Below are positions 38,280 to 44,486 of a stretch of 50,528 nt of DNA, one piece after another (position 1 is the stretch's first letter; each line of letters begins with the position of its first letter). The notes below the pieces were generated by a model that did not search any database, was not told the origin of the DNA, and was given only the letters and a program-made list of their open reading frames with translations. The translations under genes were made by a program, and so were the position numbers. Source of the DNA: a virus. Location of the stretch: positions 1-50,528 of the IMG/VR virus record IMGVR_UViG_3300044470_000406; one strand, 5' to 3'.

Positions 38280-38405
38280 ATGAAGACACAACCGAAAGGC
38301 AGGGGGCGCCCACCGTTGCTCGCCCCCTGCGCGTGGTGCAAGAAACCAATGCCAGCGCGGGAACGCCGCGCCCATGAACCCCACTGCAAGCGGAGGCCAC
38401 GGTAA
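38280..38405 (+). CDS. Small zinc-finger protein, family copy C
   Basis: 41 aa: KGRGRPPLLAPCAWC, then RERRAHEPHCKRRPR. Same ligands as copy B. Stop overlaps the next ATG (TAATG). Here the partner gene is a small helical protein rather than a transposon-type gene, which may be the ancestral arrangement. Confidence 0.75.
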   Translation: MKTQPKGRGRPPLLAPCAWCKKPMPARERRAHEPHCKRRPR

Positions 38406-38626
38406 TGCCCCGCAGCGCCGACCGTGCCAGCGATGCCGTGGATCGCATGGCAAACTTGGTAGCGTTCGTCGACCAGTTAGCCCGCACGAAGACCGAAGAG
38501 GAAACCGAGAACGGTATGGCCGGCGAAGACGCCATCGCCACTGTCAATGACTTGATCGAGACCGCCCGGATGTACACGGGCGTCAACCCTGGACACCCCA
38601 AGGTGTTCTTTGTGGAGGTTGCATGA
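38405..38626 (+). CDS. Small helical protein (73 aa)
   Basis: MPRSADRASDAVDRMANLVA then FVDQLARTKTEEETENGMAG: helical and acidic, ending in a short beta stretch KVFFVEVA. Translationally coupled to zinc-finger copy C. Function unknown. Confidence 0.68.
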   Translation: MPRSADRASDAVDRMANLVAFVDQLARTKTEEETENGMAGEDAIATVNDLIETARMYTGVNPGHPKVFFVEVA

Positions 38627-38832
38627 GCGGGGTCACTGGATTGCGCATCAGACTCTTTCGCTCCGGTTCGGACTGGTGCGTTGACCTGCAACACCACAAG
38701 GGTTTCATCACGGCCGCATACGTGGGCCACCTGCCCACTGCGAAGGCTATCCGCCACAGAGTATTTGAGAACATTCGGTTTCACCGAAGCCTGATGAGCG
38801 GCGTGGGGCAGATTGTGGGGGACGAACCATGA
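38623..38832 (+). CDS. Small basic protein (69 aa)
   Basis: ATGA-coupled at both ends. Pattern LRIRLFRSGSDWCVDLQHHKGF suggests a small beta fold; His/Arg-rich second half. Function unknown; directly before the methylase-like gene. Confidence 0.68.
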   Translation: MSGVTGLRIRLFRSGSDWCVDLQHHKGFITAAYVGHLPTAKAIRHRVFENIRFHRSLMSGVGQIVGDEP

Positions 38833-39782
38833 GCAAGCCATCCTCCGAGACCATGGCTTCGCTCATCAAAAAGCTCGCCTACAGCCATGGCGTCCATGAA
38901 GTCTTCTGCGACTTCATCGAAGCCGCGGCCATCTCGATCAGCAACGCCGTGGACATCCCGCGCCGCGAAGCGCGCGAAGCCCGCTACATGCAGATCGTCA
39001 AGCGGTACACTCCGGAGGAAGTGAACTGCTTTCCCGAACTGCTGGGTATGCTGACGATGCAGCTCGAAGAGGGAGGGCCCGCCGATGTTCTCGGCCGGCT
39101 CTTCCATGAACTCGAACTCCACAACAAGTACGCCGGCCAGTTCTTCACGCCATACGAAATCTGCCGCATGATGGCGAAGATGACCATGGGGGACAAGGCC
39201 ACCCTCGAAGCGCAGATTGCCGCCACCAAGTTCATCACCGTGTCGGAACCCGCCTGCGGATCCGGCGCCATGGTGATCGCGTTCGCCCAGGCCATGAAAG
39301 ACGAAGGCATCAACTACCAGCAGCACCTGCACGTCACCGCCGTCGACTGCGATTTGAAAGTATGCCACATGTGCTACCTGCAACTCTCGCTGCTCCACGT
39401 ACCTGCGGTCGTAATTAGGGCGAACACCCTGAGCGCATTCCCGTTTGGTGAGAAACCCGAAGACCGATGGTACACCCCGGCGCACGTCTGGGGGAATTGG
39501 GATTGGAGATTGAAGATGCGATTCGACACCGAAGGCTACCGCAGTTATCTGGATGAGTGCCGCAAGACCAACTCCGTGGGGCTCAACTGCAACGACTGGG
39601 AGAAGGCCAACCGGCCGCCAATCCCCGGCGCGGCCGACTTGGAGTACCAGACGCGCCTTGCGGCCGATCAGGTGACCACTGAATTCGCCACCAAGTCCGC
39701 CCGGCGCCTCGACGCTGGGAAACGTCCGATCGCGGAATCGCCCCTCTTTGGCGGCGATGCCCAGTTCCCGCTTTTCGAATAA
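38829..39782 (+). CDS. N6-adenine methylase-like protein lacking NPPY
   Basis: 317 aa. Residues ~95-160 match HsdM-type N6 methylases: GQFFTPYEICRMMAKM and the SAM-binding EPACGSGAMVIA. The next expected motif, catalytic (N/D)PP(Y/F), is absent; instead VIRANTLSAFPF..RWYTPAHVWGNW follows. I recall similar short phage proteins with this arrangement. It may bind SAM without methylating, for instance as an anti-restriction protein, or use a divergent motif. Last gene of the early operon, followed by a terminator. Confidence 0.82.
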   Translation: MSKPSSETMASLIKKLAYSHGVHEVFCDFIEAAAISISNAVDIPRREAREARYMQIVKRYTPEEVNCFPELLGMLTMQLEEGGPADVLGRLFHELELHNKYAGQFFTPYEICRMMAKMTMGDKATLEAQIAATKFITVSEPACGSGAMVIAFAQAMKDEGINYQQHLHVTAVDCDLKVCHMCYLQLSLLHVPAVVIRANTLSAFPFGEKPEDRWYTPAHVWGNWDWRLKMRFDTEGYRSYLDECRKTNSVGLNCNDWEKANRPPIPGAADLEYQTRLAADQVTTEFATKSARRLDAGKRPIAESPLFGGDAQFPLFE

Positions 39783-39798
39783 GCCGAAAGGCTCCTAC

Positions 39799-39831
39799 CC
39801 CTTGTCGCTCACGCGGCAAGGGGCTTTTTTG
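39799..39831 (+). terminator. Rho-independent terminator
   Basis: Stem CCCCTTG/CAAGGGG (39799-39805 and 39818-39824) with an inner CGC/GCG pair and a 4-nt loop, followed by CTTTTTT. It ends the rightward early operon; the leftward gene's coding 3' end overlaps it. Confidence 0.9.
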
Positions 39832-40258
39832 TGCCCGGACGATGCTTCACGTAGCACGGCGCGCACACGTCGAATCCCGCCCACTCACCTGGCCAGTCGT
39901 CGGGGACCACTTCGCCCTCATACATCGGCAACCCGAGTTTGCAGCCCCATAGATGCTCGCCACATAACACGCACTCGCTCTCGCGCGGCCATAGGTCGAT
40001 TATCTGGATTGGCGCGCTCATCGCTTTGCTAGCCTCTTCCGTTGAGTTTCCATTCATGGACGCACCCGAAGAACAGAATGTGCGGCGCCCGGCTGGCACT
40101 TCGGTGCTGCAATGCCTGCAAAGTGGCACCGCGTTGCGGCGCCGCGCATCGCCGGCCGCCAACTCTTTGCCGCGGGCGCAATCGCAGCGCCGTAACCCCG
40201 TGGGGGTTTCCTGCCACGCTCCGTCTTGAGGCGCACACTTGGGGCAGGGATCAGTCAA
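39809..40258 (-). CDS. Multi-zinc-ribbon protein (149 aa)
   Basis: TTG start at 40258, overlapping the upstream TGA, with GGAGG 5 nt before it; an ATG at 40021 would give a shorter form. Cys clusters: CPKC..CDC, CRHC..FC, CVLC..C and CAPC, enough for two or three zinc sites; the CPKC/RRCDC start resembles DnaC-associated zinc ribbons. Function unknown. Converges on the early-operon terminator. Confidence 0.65.
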   Translation of the reverse strand: MTDPCPKCAPQDGAWQETPTGLRRCDCARGKELAAGDARRRNAVPLCRHCSTEVPAGRRTFCSSGASMNGNSTEEASKAMSAPIQIIDLWPRESECVLCGEHLWGCKLGLPMYEGEVVPDDWPGEWAGFDVCAPCYVKHRPGTKKPLAA

Positions 40259-40893
40259 GCGACCTCCGAAGCGAAGTTGAACACCGCCTGCTGCAACCGA
40301 TCCGTAATCAGCCCGCAGTATTCCGGGTTCAGTTCGATGCCGATTGCACCGCATTGCGATTCTTTAGCCACTTGGAGCGTGGTCCCGCTCCCGGCGAAGC
40401 AATCCAGTACCACGCCGCCATGCGGGCATCCTGCGAGAATGCAGGGCCGAATCAGGTCTGGAGGAAACGTGGCGAAGTGGGCGCCTGGGAATGGCTCGGT
40501 AGCGATGGTCCAGACTGAGCGCCGGTTTCGGCCGGCGTGATCGTATCGCGGGCCCTGGCCAATGTTGCTCCAGCTTGCGGCGGTCTTTCCGGTCTGGAAT
40601 GAGCTTCCCCTGTACGACGGGGGGAACCCGCCCGACGAGTCGCGTTGCGGGGCGCCAGGAACCACGTACACTCGCTGCTCGTCTGTTAAATCGCGCCGTA
40701 GTCGCATAAGCCCATGCGCCCCACAATTCGGCGTCTTCTCAAGGCCAAGCTGCCCCTCCACGCCGTAGTCTCGAAGTCCTCATCACCAGTACGGTGGGGA
40801 GGTTACGCAGCAAGAAACGCTCTCGCTTGGCAACGTCCGCAGGACCGTCAAGGCGTCCCCTTGATAGATGGTTATGCCGGATTCGTCATACAT
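40255..40893 (-). pseudogene. DNA methyltransferase broken by two in-frame TGA codons
   Basis: The N-terminal piece from ATG 40893 (DESGITIYQGDALTVLRTLP, then TSPPYW) ends at TGA TGA (40785-40780). The same frame then continues GLRDYGVEGQLGLEKTP, the normal continuation of this methyltransferase family, to VLDCFAGSGTTL (SAM motif) and GIELNPEY. So a 6-nt insertion of two stops splits an otherwise contiguous frame. The central part is also short, suggesting a deletion after LGLEKTP. Unless TGA is read through, no active enzyme is made; the 3' part could start at GTG 40761. Confidence 0.8.
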
Positions 40894-40925
40894 CGGCTGA
40901 ATTTGATGGTCACTCACCGTACCAA

Positions 40926-41483
40926 TTACCCCCTTTCTCCGATCAACCGGAACAATCTCTTCTTCCACCTGTTTTCCTTTCCACGCATCTTGCGGTGACA
41001 GGCACCGCAAAGCAAAATCATGTTACCCACATCCATGACCAATAAGGGAGCCTGCGAAAACGGGTCGATGTGGTGGATCTCCGTATCTTTACAACATCCG
41101 CATAGGCGGCACGCCTTGTCCCTTTTCCTGACAGCGCGGGCAGCGGACTTCCAATCGGAACTTGCATAAATTGCCTGACGCGCCGGAGTGAGCCCGCCCT
41201 TCCATCTCGGGTTAAGTATTCCGACCTTTCCGTACATCGGATTGGCCGCGCCGGCCAATCCCCAATGTTTACGCTCCCGTATCTCGGAGATAGAACGGCG
41301 GGGAATCCCGTGCTTCCCAAGCCAAAAAAGAATGCTGTTTTCCGTGATAGCAAACTGTGCTGCAATATCGGAGGCGCTGCGTCTTTCGGCTGTGTATTCA
41401 TGGTCAAGCCACGCGCGATCCCAGTATGGTTGCGGTGTCCTCCAATGTTCTCCGCGTTGAAACTGGCCCTTCGCATTCGGCAT
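40926..41483 (-). CDS. HNH homing endonuclease with HTH and NUMOD-like region
   Basis: 185 aa. Residues ~35-60 form an HTH (SASDIAAQFAITENSILFWL); NPMYGKVG and NPRWKGG are NUMOD-like; the HNH core is CRLCGCCKDTEIHHIDPF with a later LLCGACHRK. A free-standing homing endonuclease, inserted just before the broken methyltransferase. Predicted leaderless: TATTCT 6 nt before ATG 41483. Confidence 0.88.
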   Translation of the reverse strand: MPNAKGQFQRGEHWRTPQPYWDRAWLDHEYTAERRSASDIAAQFAITENSILFWLGKHGIPRRSISEIRERKHWGLAGAANPMYGKVGILNPRWKGGLTPARQAIYASSDWKSAARAVRKRDKACRLCGCCKDTEIHHIDPFSQAPLLVMDVGNMILLCGACHRKMRGKENRWKKRLFRLIGERG

Positions 41484-41489
41484 GATCCC

Positions 41490-41495
41490 AGAATA
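41490..41495 (-). promoter_or_regulatory. Leaderless promoter -10 of the HNH gene
   Basis: Minus-strand TGGTATTCT (extended -10), 6 nt to ATG 41483; no clear -35. Confidence 0.5.
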
Positions 41496-41525
41496 CCACA
41501 GTATGGGAGCAACCCCAGTAGGGTA

Positions 41526-41786
41526 TCACAACTCCCCCCGCGCCCGCCGCTCGCGCAGCGCCTGCTTCTCCGCTTGCAACGCCAGCAGCCGCTTCTCAAG
41601 CCGCTCGGCGTGGCGCAACCGGGCATCGAGCGAATCTCGCACCCGGCAGATCGTGGCCGCTAGAGCGTCCATACGTTTGCGATATTCACCACCGCGTGCC
41701 CGGCCGCGACGGTTGGATTCCAGGATAGCGGCGCGGTACTCCGGGTCCGTGCGGTACCGGCGGCGCCGGGCGATGGCTGGGCTCAT
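41526..41786 (-). CDS. Small basic coiled-coil protein, duplicate B
   Basis: 86 aa: MSPAIARRRRYRTDPEYRAA then a long Arg/Leu-rich helix (RHAERLEKRLLALQAEKQAL). About 80% identical to the gene at 43451-43711. ATG overlaps the upstream stop. Likely nucleic-acid-binding or structural helix; part of a duplicated block. Confidence 0.75.
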   Translation of the reverse strand: MSPAIARRRRYRTDPEYRAAILESNRRGRARGGEYRKRMDALAATICRVRDSLDARLRHAERLEKRLLALQAEKQALRERRARGEL

Positions 41787-42064
41787 AAGCAATTGCACCT
41801 CACGTAGTCGTTCCACGCCTGTAGCACATCGGCCGCCAGGTCACGGTCGGGCAATAAAATCAGGTCTTCGTAGTCCGCCGAGCCCTCCCACGCCGAGTCC
41901 GCCTCCCGCGCGCACCACTCCCGTTGCTCCTGGGTCATCGGCCCGTACGGCCACTGTCGCGCGGCAATTCGCCGCAGGGCGCGCTCATCGTCTCCACAGG
42001 CGCAACCCTCCGGCCCACACGCGATGCACTCGCAGTCTTGGAATCTTGCCACTGTGTCAGCCAC
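41783..42064 (-). CDS. Cys-rich early protein (93 aa)
   Basis: GTG 42064 is chosen for the AAGGAGG 7 nt upstream. CECIACGPEGCACGDDE near the N-terminus is a Cys cluster (C-x-C-x2-C-x4-C-x-C), then REWCAREAD and acidic helices. Occupies the place that the 109-aa gene holds in the other copy of the block. Confidence 0.68.
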   Translation of the reverse strand: MADTVARFQDCECIACGPEGCACGDDERALRRIAARQWPYGPMTQEQREWCAREADSAWEGSADYEDLILLPDRDLAADVLQAWNDYVRCNCL

Positions 42065-42116
42065 CCAATTCCTCCTTCGCGCGCCGCTCATGCAGTTCTT
42101 CCACCGCCCGGTTCAT
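42057..42116 (-). pseudogene. 19-codon remnant of the MSLLERIAEERRAEL gene
   Basis: NRAVEELHERRAKEELGG aligns with the first 17 residues of the gene at 43708-44037 and stands in the same place, immediately after a GHRRHTEERMEKA(Y/H)R ending. The frame stops after 19 codons. Probably decayed copy; its 3' part still provides the AAGGAGG for the next gene. Confidence 0.5.
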
Positions 42117-42223
42117 CGGTACGCCTTCTCCATGCGCTCTTCCGTGTGACGCCGGTGGCCGGCTATACCCTTGAAGGACTTCGAGCCTTGCGGCGCCGGA
42201 GTCCCGAATACTGTGATCGTCAT
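42113..42223 (-). CDS. Chimeric ORF: RusA start joined to another gene's end
   Basis: 36 aa. Residues 1-19 (MTITVFGTPAPQGSKSFKG) equal the start of RusA at 48137. The rest, AGHRRHTEERMEKAYR, equals the end of the gene at 44034-44486 (AGHRRHTEERMEKAHR). The DNA is identical to RusA over 34 bp (42198-42231 and 48112-48145) and to the second gene over 35 bp (42129-42163 and 44050-44084). Made by recombination; no RusA catalytic residues remain. Confidence 0.8.
   Translation of the reverse strand: MTITVFGTPAPQGSKSFKGIAGHRRHTEERMEKAYR
42129..42163. repeat. 35-bp repeat shared with 44050-44084
   Basis: Exact 35-bp identity between the two duplicated blocks, coding for GHRRHTEERME. The two blocks keep the same gene order around it. 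Confidence 0.9.
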
Positions 42224-42231
42224 CGCTTCCC
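42198..42231. repeat. 34-bp repeat shared with the rusA start (48112-48145)
   Basis: Exact identity covering the RusA ribosome site (GGGAAGCG), ATG and first nine codons; similarity fades over the following ~30 bp. Confidence 0.9.
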
Positions 42232-42474
42232 ATCCTCTTTCTTGGCCAGCGCGGCGTGCGAAGGGCAAAGGTCAATATCGTGCGGCGCGGAGTGAACGGC
42301 GCACTTTGAGCACAGTGGCCGATCACACGTCTTCCCAGACTTTTCGCCGCGCAGGGGATAATCGCACAACTTCCCTCCGGCGCGGCCGCAGATGCAGCAC
42401 TGCTTCGGGCGCTCGCCGCGGCCACACACGATGGCGTATCCCCCGCCAGGTAGGTTCACAGATCTACAGGGCAC
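42220..42474 (-). CDS. Zinc-finger protein (84 aa)
   Basis: GTG start with GGAGGTGA upstream inside the preceding gene. CCICGRAGGKLCDYP, CDRPLCSKCAVH and DLCPSHAAL: eight Cys/His ligands for two zinc sites, in the style of phage DksA-less ribbons. Ends EDGKR just before the chimeric RusA ORF, as the 12-codon ORF before real rusA ends EGGKR. Overlaps at both ends. Function unknown. Confidence 0.72.
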   Translation of the reverse strand: MPCRSVNLPGGGYAIVCGRGERPKQCCICGRAGGKLCDYPLRGEKSGKTCDRPLCSKCAVHSAPHDIDLCPSHAALAKKEDGKR

Positions 42475-42709
42475 GCTTCACCTCCGGCATCCTATCTCCT
42501 ACTCTCAGCCCGGCTTCTCCTGGAGACAATAATTCACCATGAGAAAGTACAGAGCCAAATGGCAACCACCAGCCACCCCTGTGCCCACGCATAGACCTAC
42601 GTAGGACAACTCTTCCGTCCTGTATTTCTCGAACGTAAAGATCAACACCACGGCGTCCAGGAAGTACGATTCTAACCAATGCACCCACGCTGACGTCGCG
42701 AGTTTTCAT
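42464..42709 (-). CDS. Small beta-rich protein (81 aa)
   Basis: MKTRDVSVGALVRIVLPGRR then DLYVREIQDGRVVLRRSMRG: SH3-like short strands. The C-terminus RMPEVKRAL contains the embedded GGAGGTGA ribosome site of the next gene. ATG follows GGAGGTGAAGTT. Function unknown. Confidence 0.7.
   Translation of the reverse strand: MKTRDVSVGALVRIVLPGRRGVDLYVREIQDGRVVLRRSMRGHRGGWWLPFGSVLSHGELLSPGEAGLRVGDRMPEVKRAL
42476..42490 (-). repeat. 15-bp MPEVK/ribosome-site repeat (three copies)
   Basis: Minus-strand ATGCCGGAGGTGAAG, also at 42712-42726 and 43020-43034. Each copy encodes MPEVK at the end of one gene and supplies GGAGGTGA to the next gene a few bases later. Confidence 0.85.
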
Positions 42710-43014
42710 AACTTCACCTCCGGCATCTGCCTCTGCAACCGGTCAATTTCAGCAGCAATTAGTGCTCCTGCCTTGACGAGGTTGCAAATGGGATTTGGGG
42801 ACGGCTTCCACCATTTTTCGTCCCAGGGCCAGAGGTAAGGCACGTCGCGCGCAAGATTGCGATAGCCATGCAGTTGCAGGTTCGCCGTGTGAGCGTACCC
42901 GGCAGCCGCCTCTGACATCTCCGCTCCGCAATGTATGTCATCATGTTCTGGCGTCCAGCCTTCCACATCTATCTGCCGCCGTCGTTCCGTAGCAATCAGT
43001 TCAACCCCATTCAT
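42706..43014 (-). CDS. Phage protein of unknown function (102 aa)
   Basis: ATG 43014 (MNGVELIATERRRQIDVEGW) overlaps the upstream stop with GGAGGTGA before it. The pattern ERRRQIDVEGWTPEHDD..H..GEM..AA..Y.. and LVKAGALIAAEIDRLQR is one I recall from many small phage proteins of unknown role, often near recombination genes. Ends MPEVKL. Confidence 0.78.
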   Translation of the reverse strand: MNGVELIATERRRQIDVEGWTPEHDDIHCGAEMSEAAAGYAHTANLQLHGYRNLARDVPYLWPWDEKWWKPSPNPICNLVKAGALIAAEIDRLQRQMPEVKL

Positions 43015-43454
43015 ACCCGCTTCACCTCCGGCATTTGCCGCACGCGCACCTCCGCCGGCCACTCATCCCAGTTAGCGCCACGCCGGTCGGTGACGATTAG
43101 ATCAACGAACGGGCCGCCCTCCCTGTCGATGGCCTTGATGGCTGGGTCATTGTGCCAGCGATCCCGAGAGATTATCGGGTGCGACCCCAATTGCTTGATT
43201 TTGATCGGAACTCCAGACCGCGCGCCCCACGCAATCGCATCCCGCGCCCACTGCAAGTCGAACGGAGCATCACCGGCGCTCTGGCCTCCAACCACGAGCC
43301 AAGACAGGAACTCCCACCCGCGCCAGTCCACCGGGCCGATGGCGGGCTCGTGCCAGCAGTGGACGGAGTTGGCGGGAAGCGCCCGCAGGACGGTAATGGA
43401 GTCGCCCTGGTAAAGCGAGATATTGGACTGTCCGTCCTGATAGTAGGGCGTCAC
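43011..43454 (-). CDS. Chimera: methyltransferase start joined to DUF5131 C-terminal half
   Basis: 147 aa. Residues 1-~33 (GQSNISLYQGDSITVLRALP and ANSVHC) are the start of a phage DNA methyltransferase like the one at 40893. From WHEPAIGPVDWRGWEFLSWLV on, the sequence is the C-terminal half of a DUF5131 (phage Gp37/Gp68) protein: VVGGQSAGDAPFDLQWARDA, SGVPIKIKQLGS, then WDEWPAEVRVRQMP. Neither parent is complete: no TSPPY, and no DUF5131 N-terminal radical-SAM-like half. Confidence 0.8.
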   Translation of the reverse strand: MTPYYQDGQSNISLYQGDSITVLRALPANSVHCWHEPAIGPVDWRGWEFLSWLVVGGQSAGDAPFDLQWARDAIAWGARSGVPIKIKQLGSHPIISRDRWHNDPAIKAIDREGGPFVDLIVTDRRGANWDEWPAEVRVRQMPEVKRV

Positions 43455-43711
43455 ACTTCCCCCCGCGCCCGCCGCTCGCGCAGCGCCTCTTTCTCTGCCT
43501 GCAACGCCAGCAACCGCTTCTCCAGCCGCTCAGCGTGCCGCAACCGGGCATCGAGGGAATCTCGCACACGGCAGATCTTTGAGCACAGGGCGTTCATCTT
43601 GCGGTAGTACTCGCCACCCCGCGCCGTGCTTCTCCGGTTCGATGCTTGGATGGCGGCGCGGTACTCCGGGTCTGTGCGGTACCGGCGGCGCCGGGCGACG
43701 GCTGGGCTCAT
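43451..43711 (-). CDS. Small basic coiled-coil protein, duplicate A
   Basis: 86 aa: MSPAVARRRRYRTDPEYRAA, later SLDARLRHAERLEKRLLALQ. Close paralogue of 41526-41786. ATGA overlaps at both ends. Part of the duplicated block. Confidence 0.75.
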   Translation of the reverse strand: MSPAVARRRRYRTDPEYRAAIQASNRRSTARGGEYYRKMNALCSKICRVRDSLDARLRHAERLEKRLLALQAEKEALRERRARGEV

Positions 43712-44037
43712 CGAAGTTTGCCCTCCAAGATCGCCCGTACGCGCGCCACATCACAGATCGCGCCGTCGTTCCGGTCGCACCATTCCCCCATCCGGTCATA
43801 GGTCGCAGCGAGGTCAACTAGGGTGGACATCCAGTGGTCAAGCGGCGTAAAGCGGTGGAAGGCGTTTGGCTTATTGTGGCCGCCCCATCGTTGCGCCCGC
43901 AAACAGAAGCGCCCCCGCTCCTCCAAGTAGAAACACGGCGGGCCGCCGTTCAGGATGACCTGCTGCCAGTCAACGTGGGCAGCCGCCGATTTCAATTCCG
44001 CGCGCCGCTCTTCGGCTATCCGCTCAAGCAAACTCAT
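43708..44037 (-). CDS. Phage protein of unknown function (109 aa)
   Basis: ATG 44037 overlaps the upstream stop. It begins MSLLERIAEERRAELKSAAA, then VILNGGPPCFYLEERGRFCL and FHRFTPLDHWMSTL; I recall the last pattern (H.F..L..LL) from other small phage proteins. A decayed copy of its start is at 42057-42116. Function unknown. Confidence 0.72.
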   Translation of the reverse strand: MSLLERIAEERRAELKSAAAHVDWQQVILNGGPPCFYLEERGRFCLRAQRWGGHNKPNAFHRFTPLDHWMSTLVDLAATYDRMGEWCDRNDGAICDVARVRAILEGKLR

Positions 44038-44486
44038 CGGTGTGCCTTTTCCATGCGCTCTTCCGTGTGACGCCGGTGGCCGGCGCGCAGAAATTCCCCA
44101 AGCGCGCATTCGCAGTAGTCCGCGAACGGGTACCTCGCCGCTTCTAGCCCGCCGATCTTCATCATGCGCTCTAATTGGATGAACCCTCCCGCGCACTTCC
44201 CGCAACTAGATGGCGCCTTTGCATGCTCCGGTGGACACACCTGAGACATTGCGGCGTGGACGTCGGCCGGCGCCGGAACTCGCGCGATTTCCCCGCCGCG
44301 GCCGTCGTTCTGCCGTGTTCGCACCAGGGAGTCCACCACCGCCACCAGATGCGCGTCCGAGGAACAATTCACCAGCACCGACCGGAACTCCCCACGCAGT
44401 TCCTTGGCATCGCGGGCTTCGCTGGGAGCGTACGGCAACCTCAGCAGCCGGCTGATTTGATCCTCAAGCGCCTTTTTATTGACCAC
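44034..44486 (-). CDS. Zinc-binding protein next to the replication initiator (150 aa)
   Basis: GTG 44486 with GGAGG 7 nt upstream, overlapping the initiator's end by 11 nt. Helical N-terminal half (KKALEDQISRLLRLPYAP); C-terminal CPPEHAKAPSSCGKC and DYCECALG form a zinc site, ending GHRRHTEERMEKAHR. The same zinc pattern is known from phage helicase-loader-associated proteins, and the position fits a replication role. Confidence 0.72.
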   Translation of the reverse strand: MVNKKALEDQISRLLRLPYAPSEARDAKELRGEFRSVLVNCSSDAHLVAVVDSLVRTRQNDGRGGEIARVPAPADVHAAMSQVCPPEHAKAPSSCGKCAGGFIQLERMMKIGGLEAARYPFADYCECALGEFLRAGHRRHTEERMEKAHR

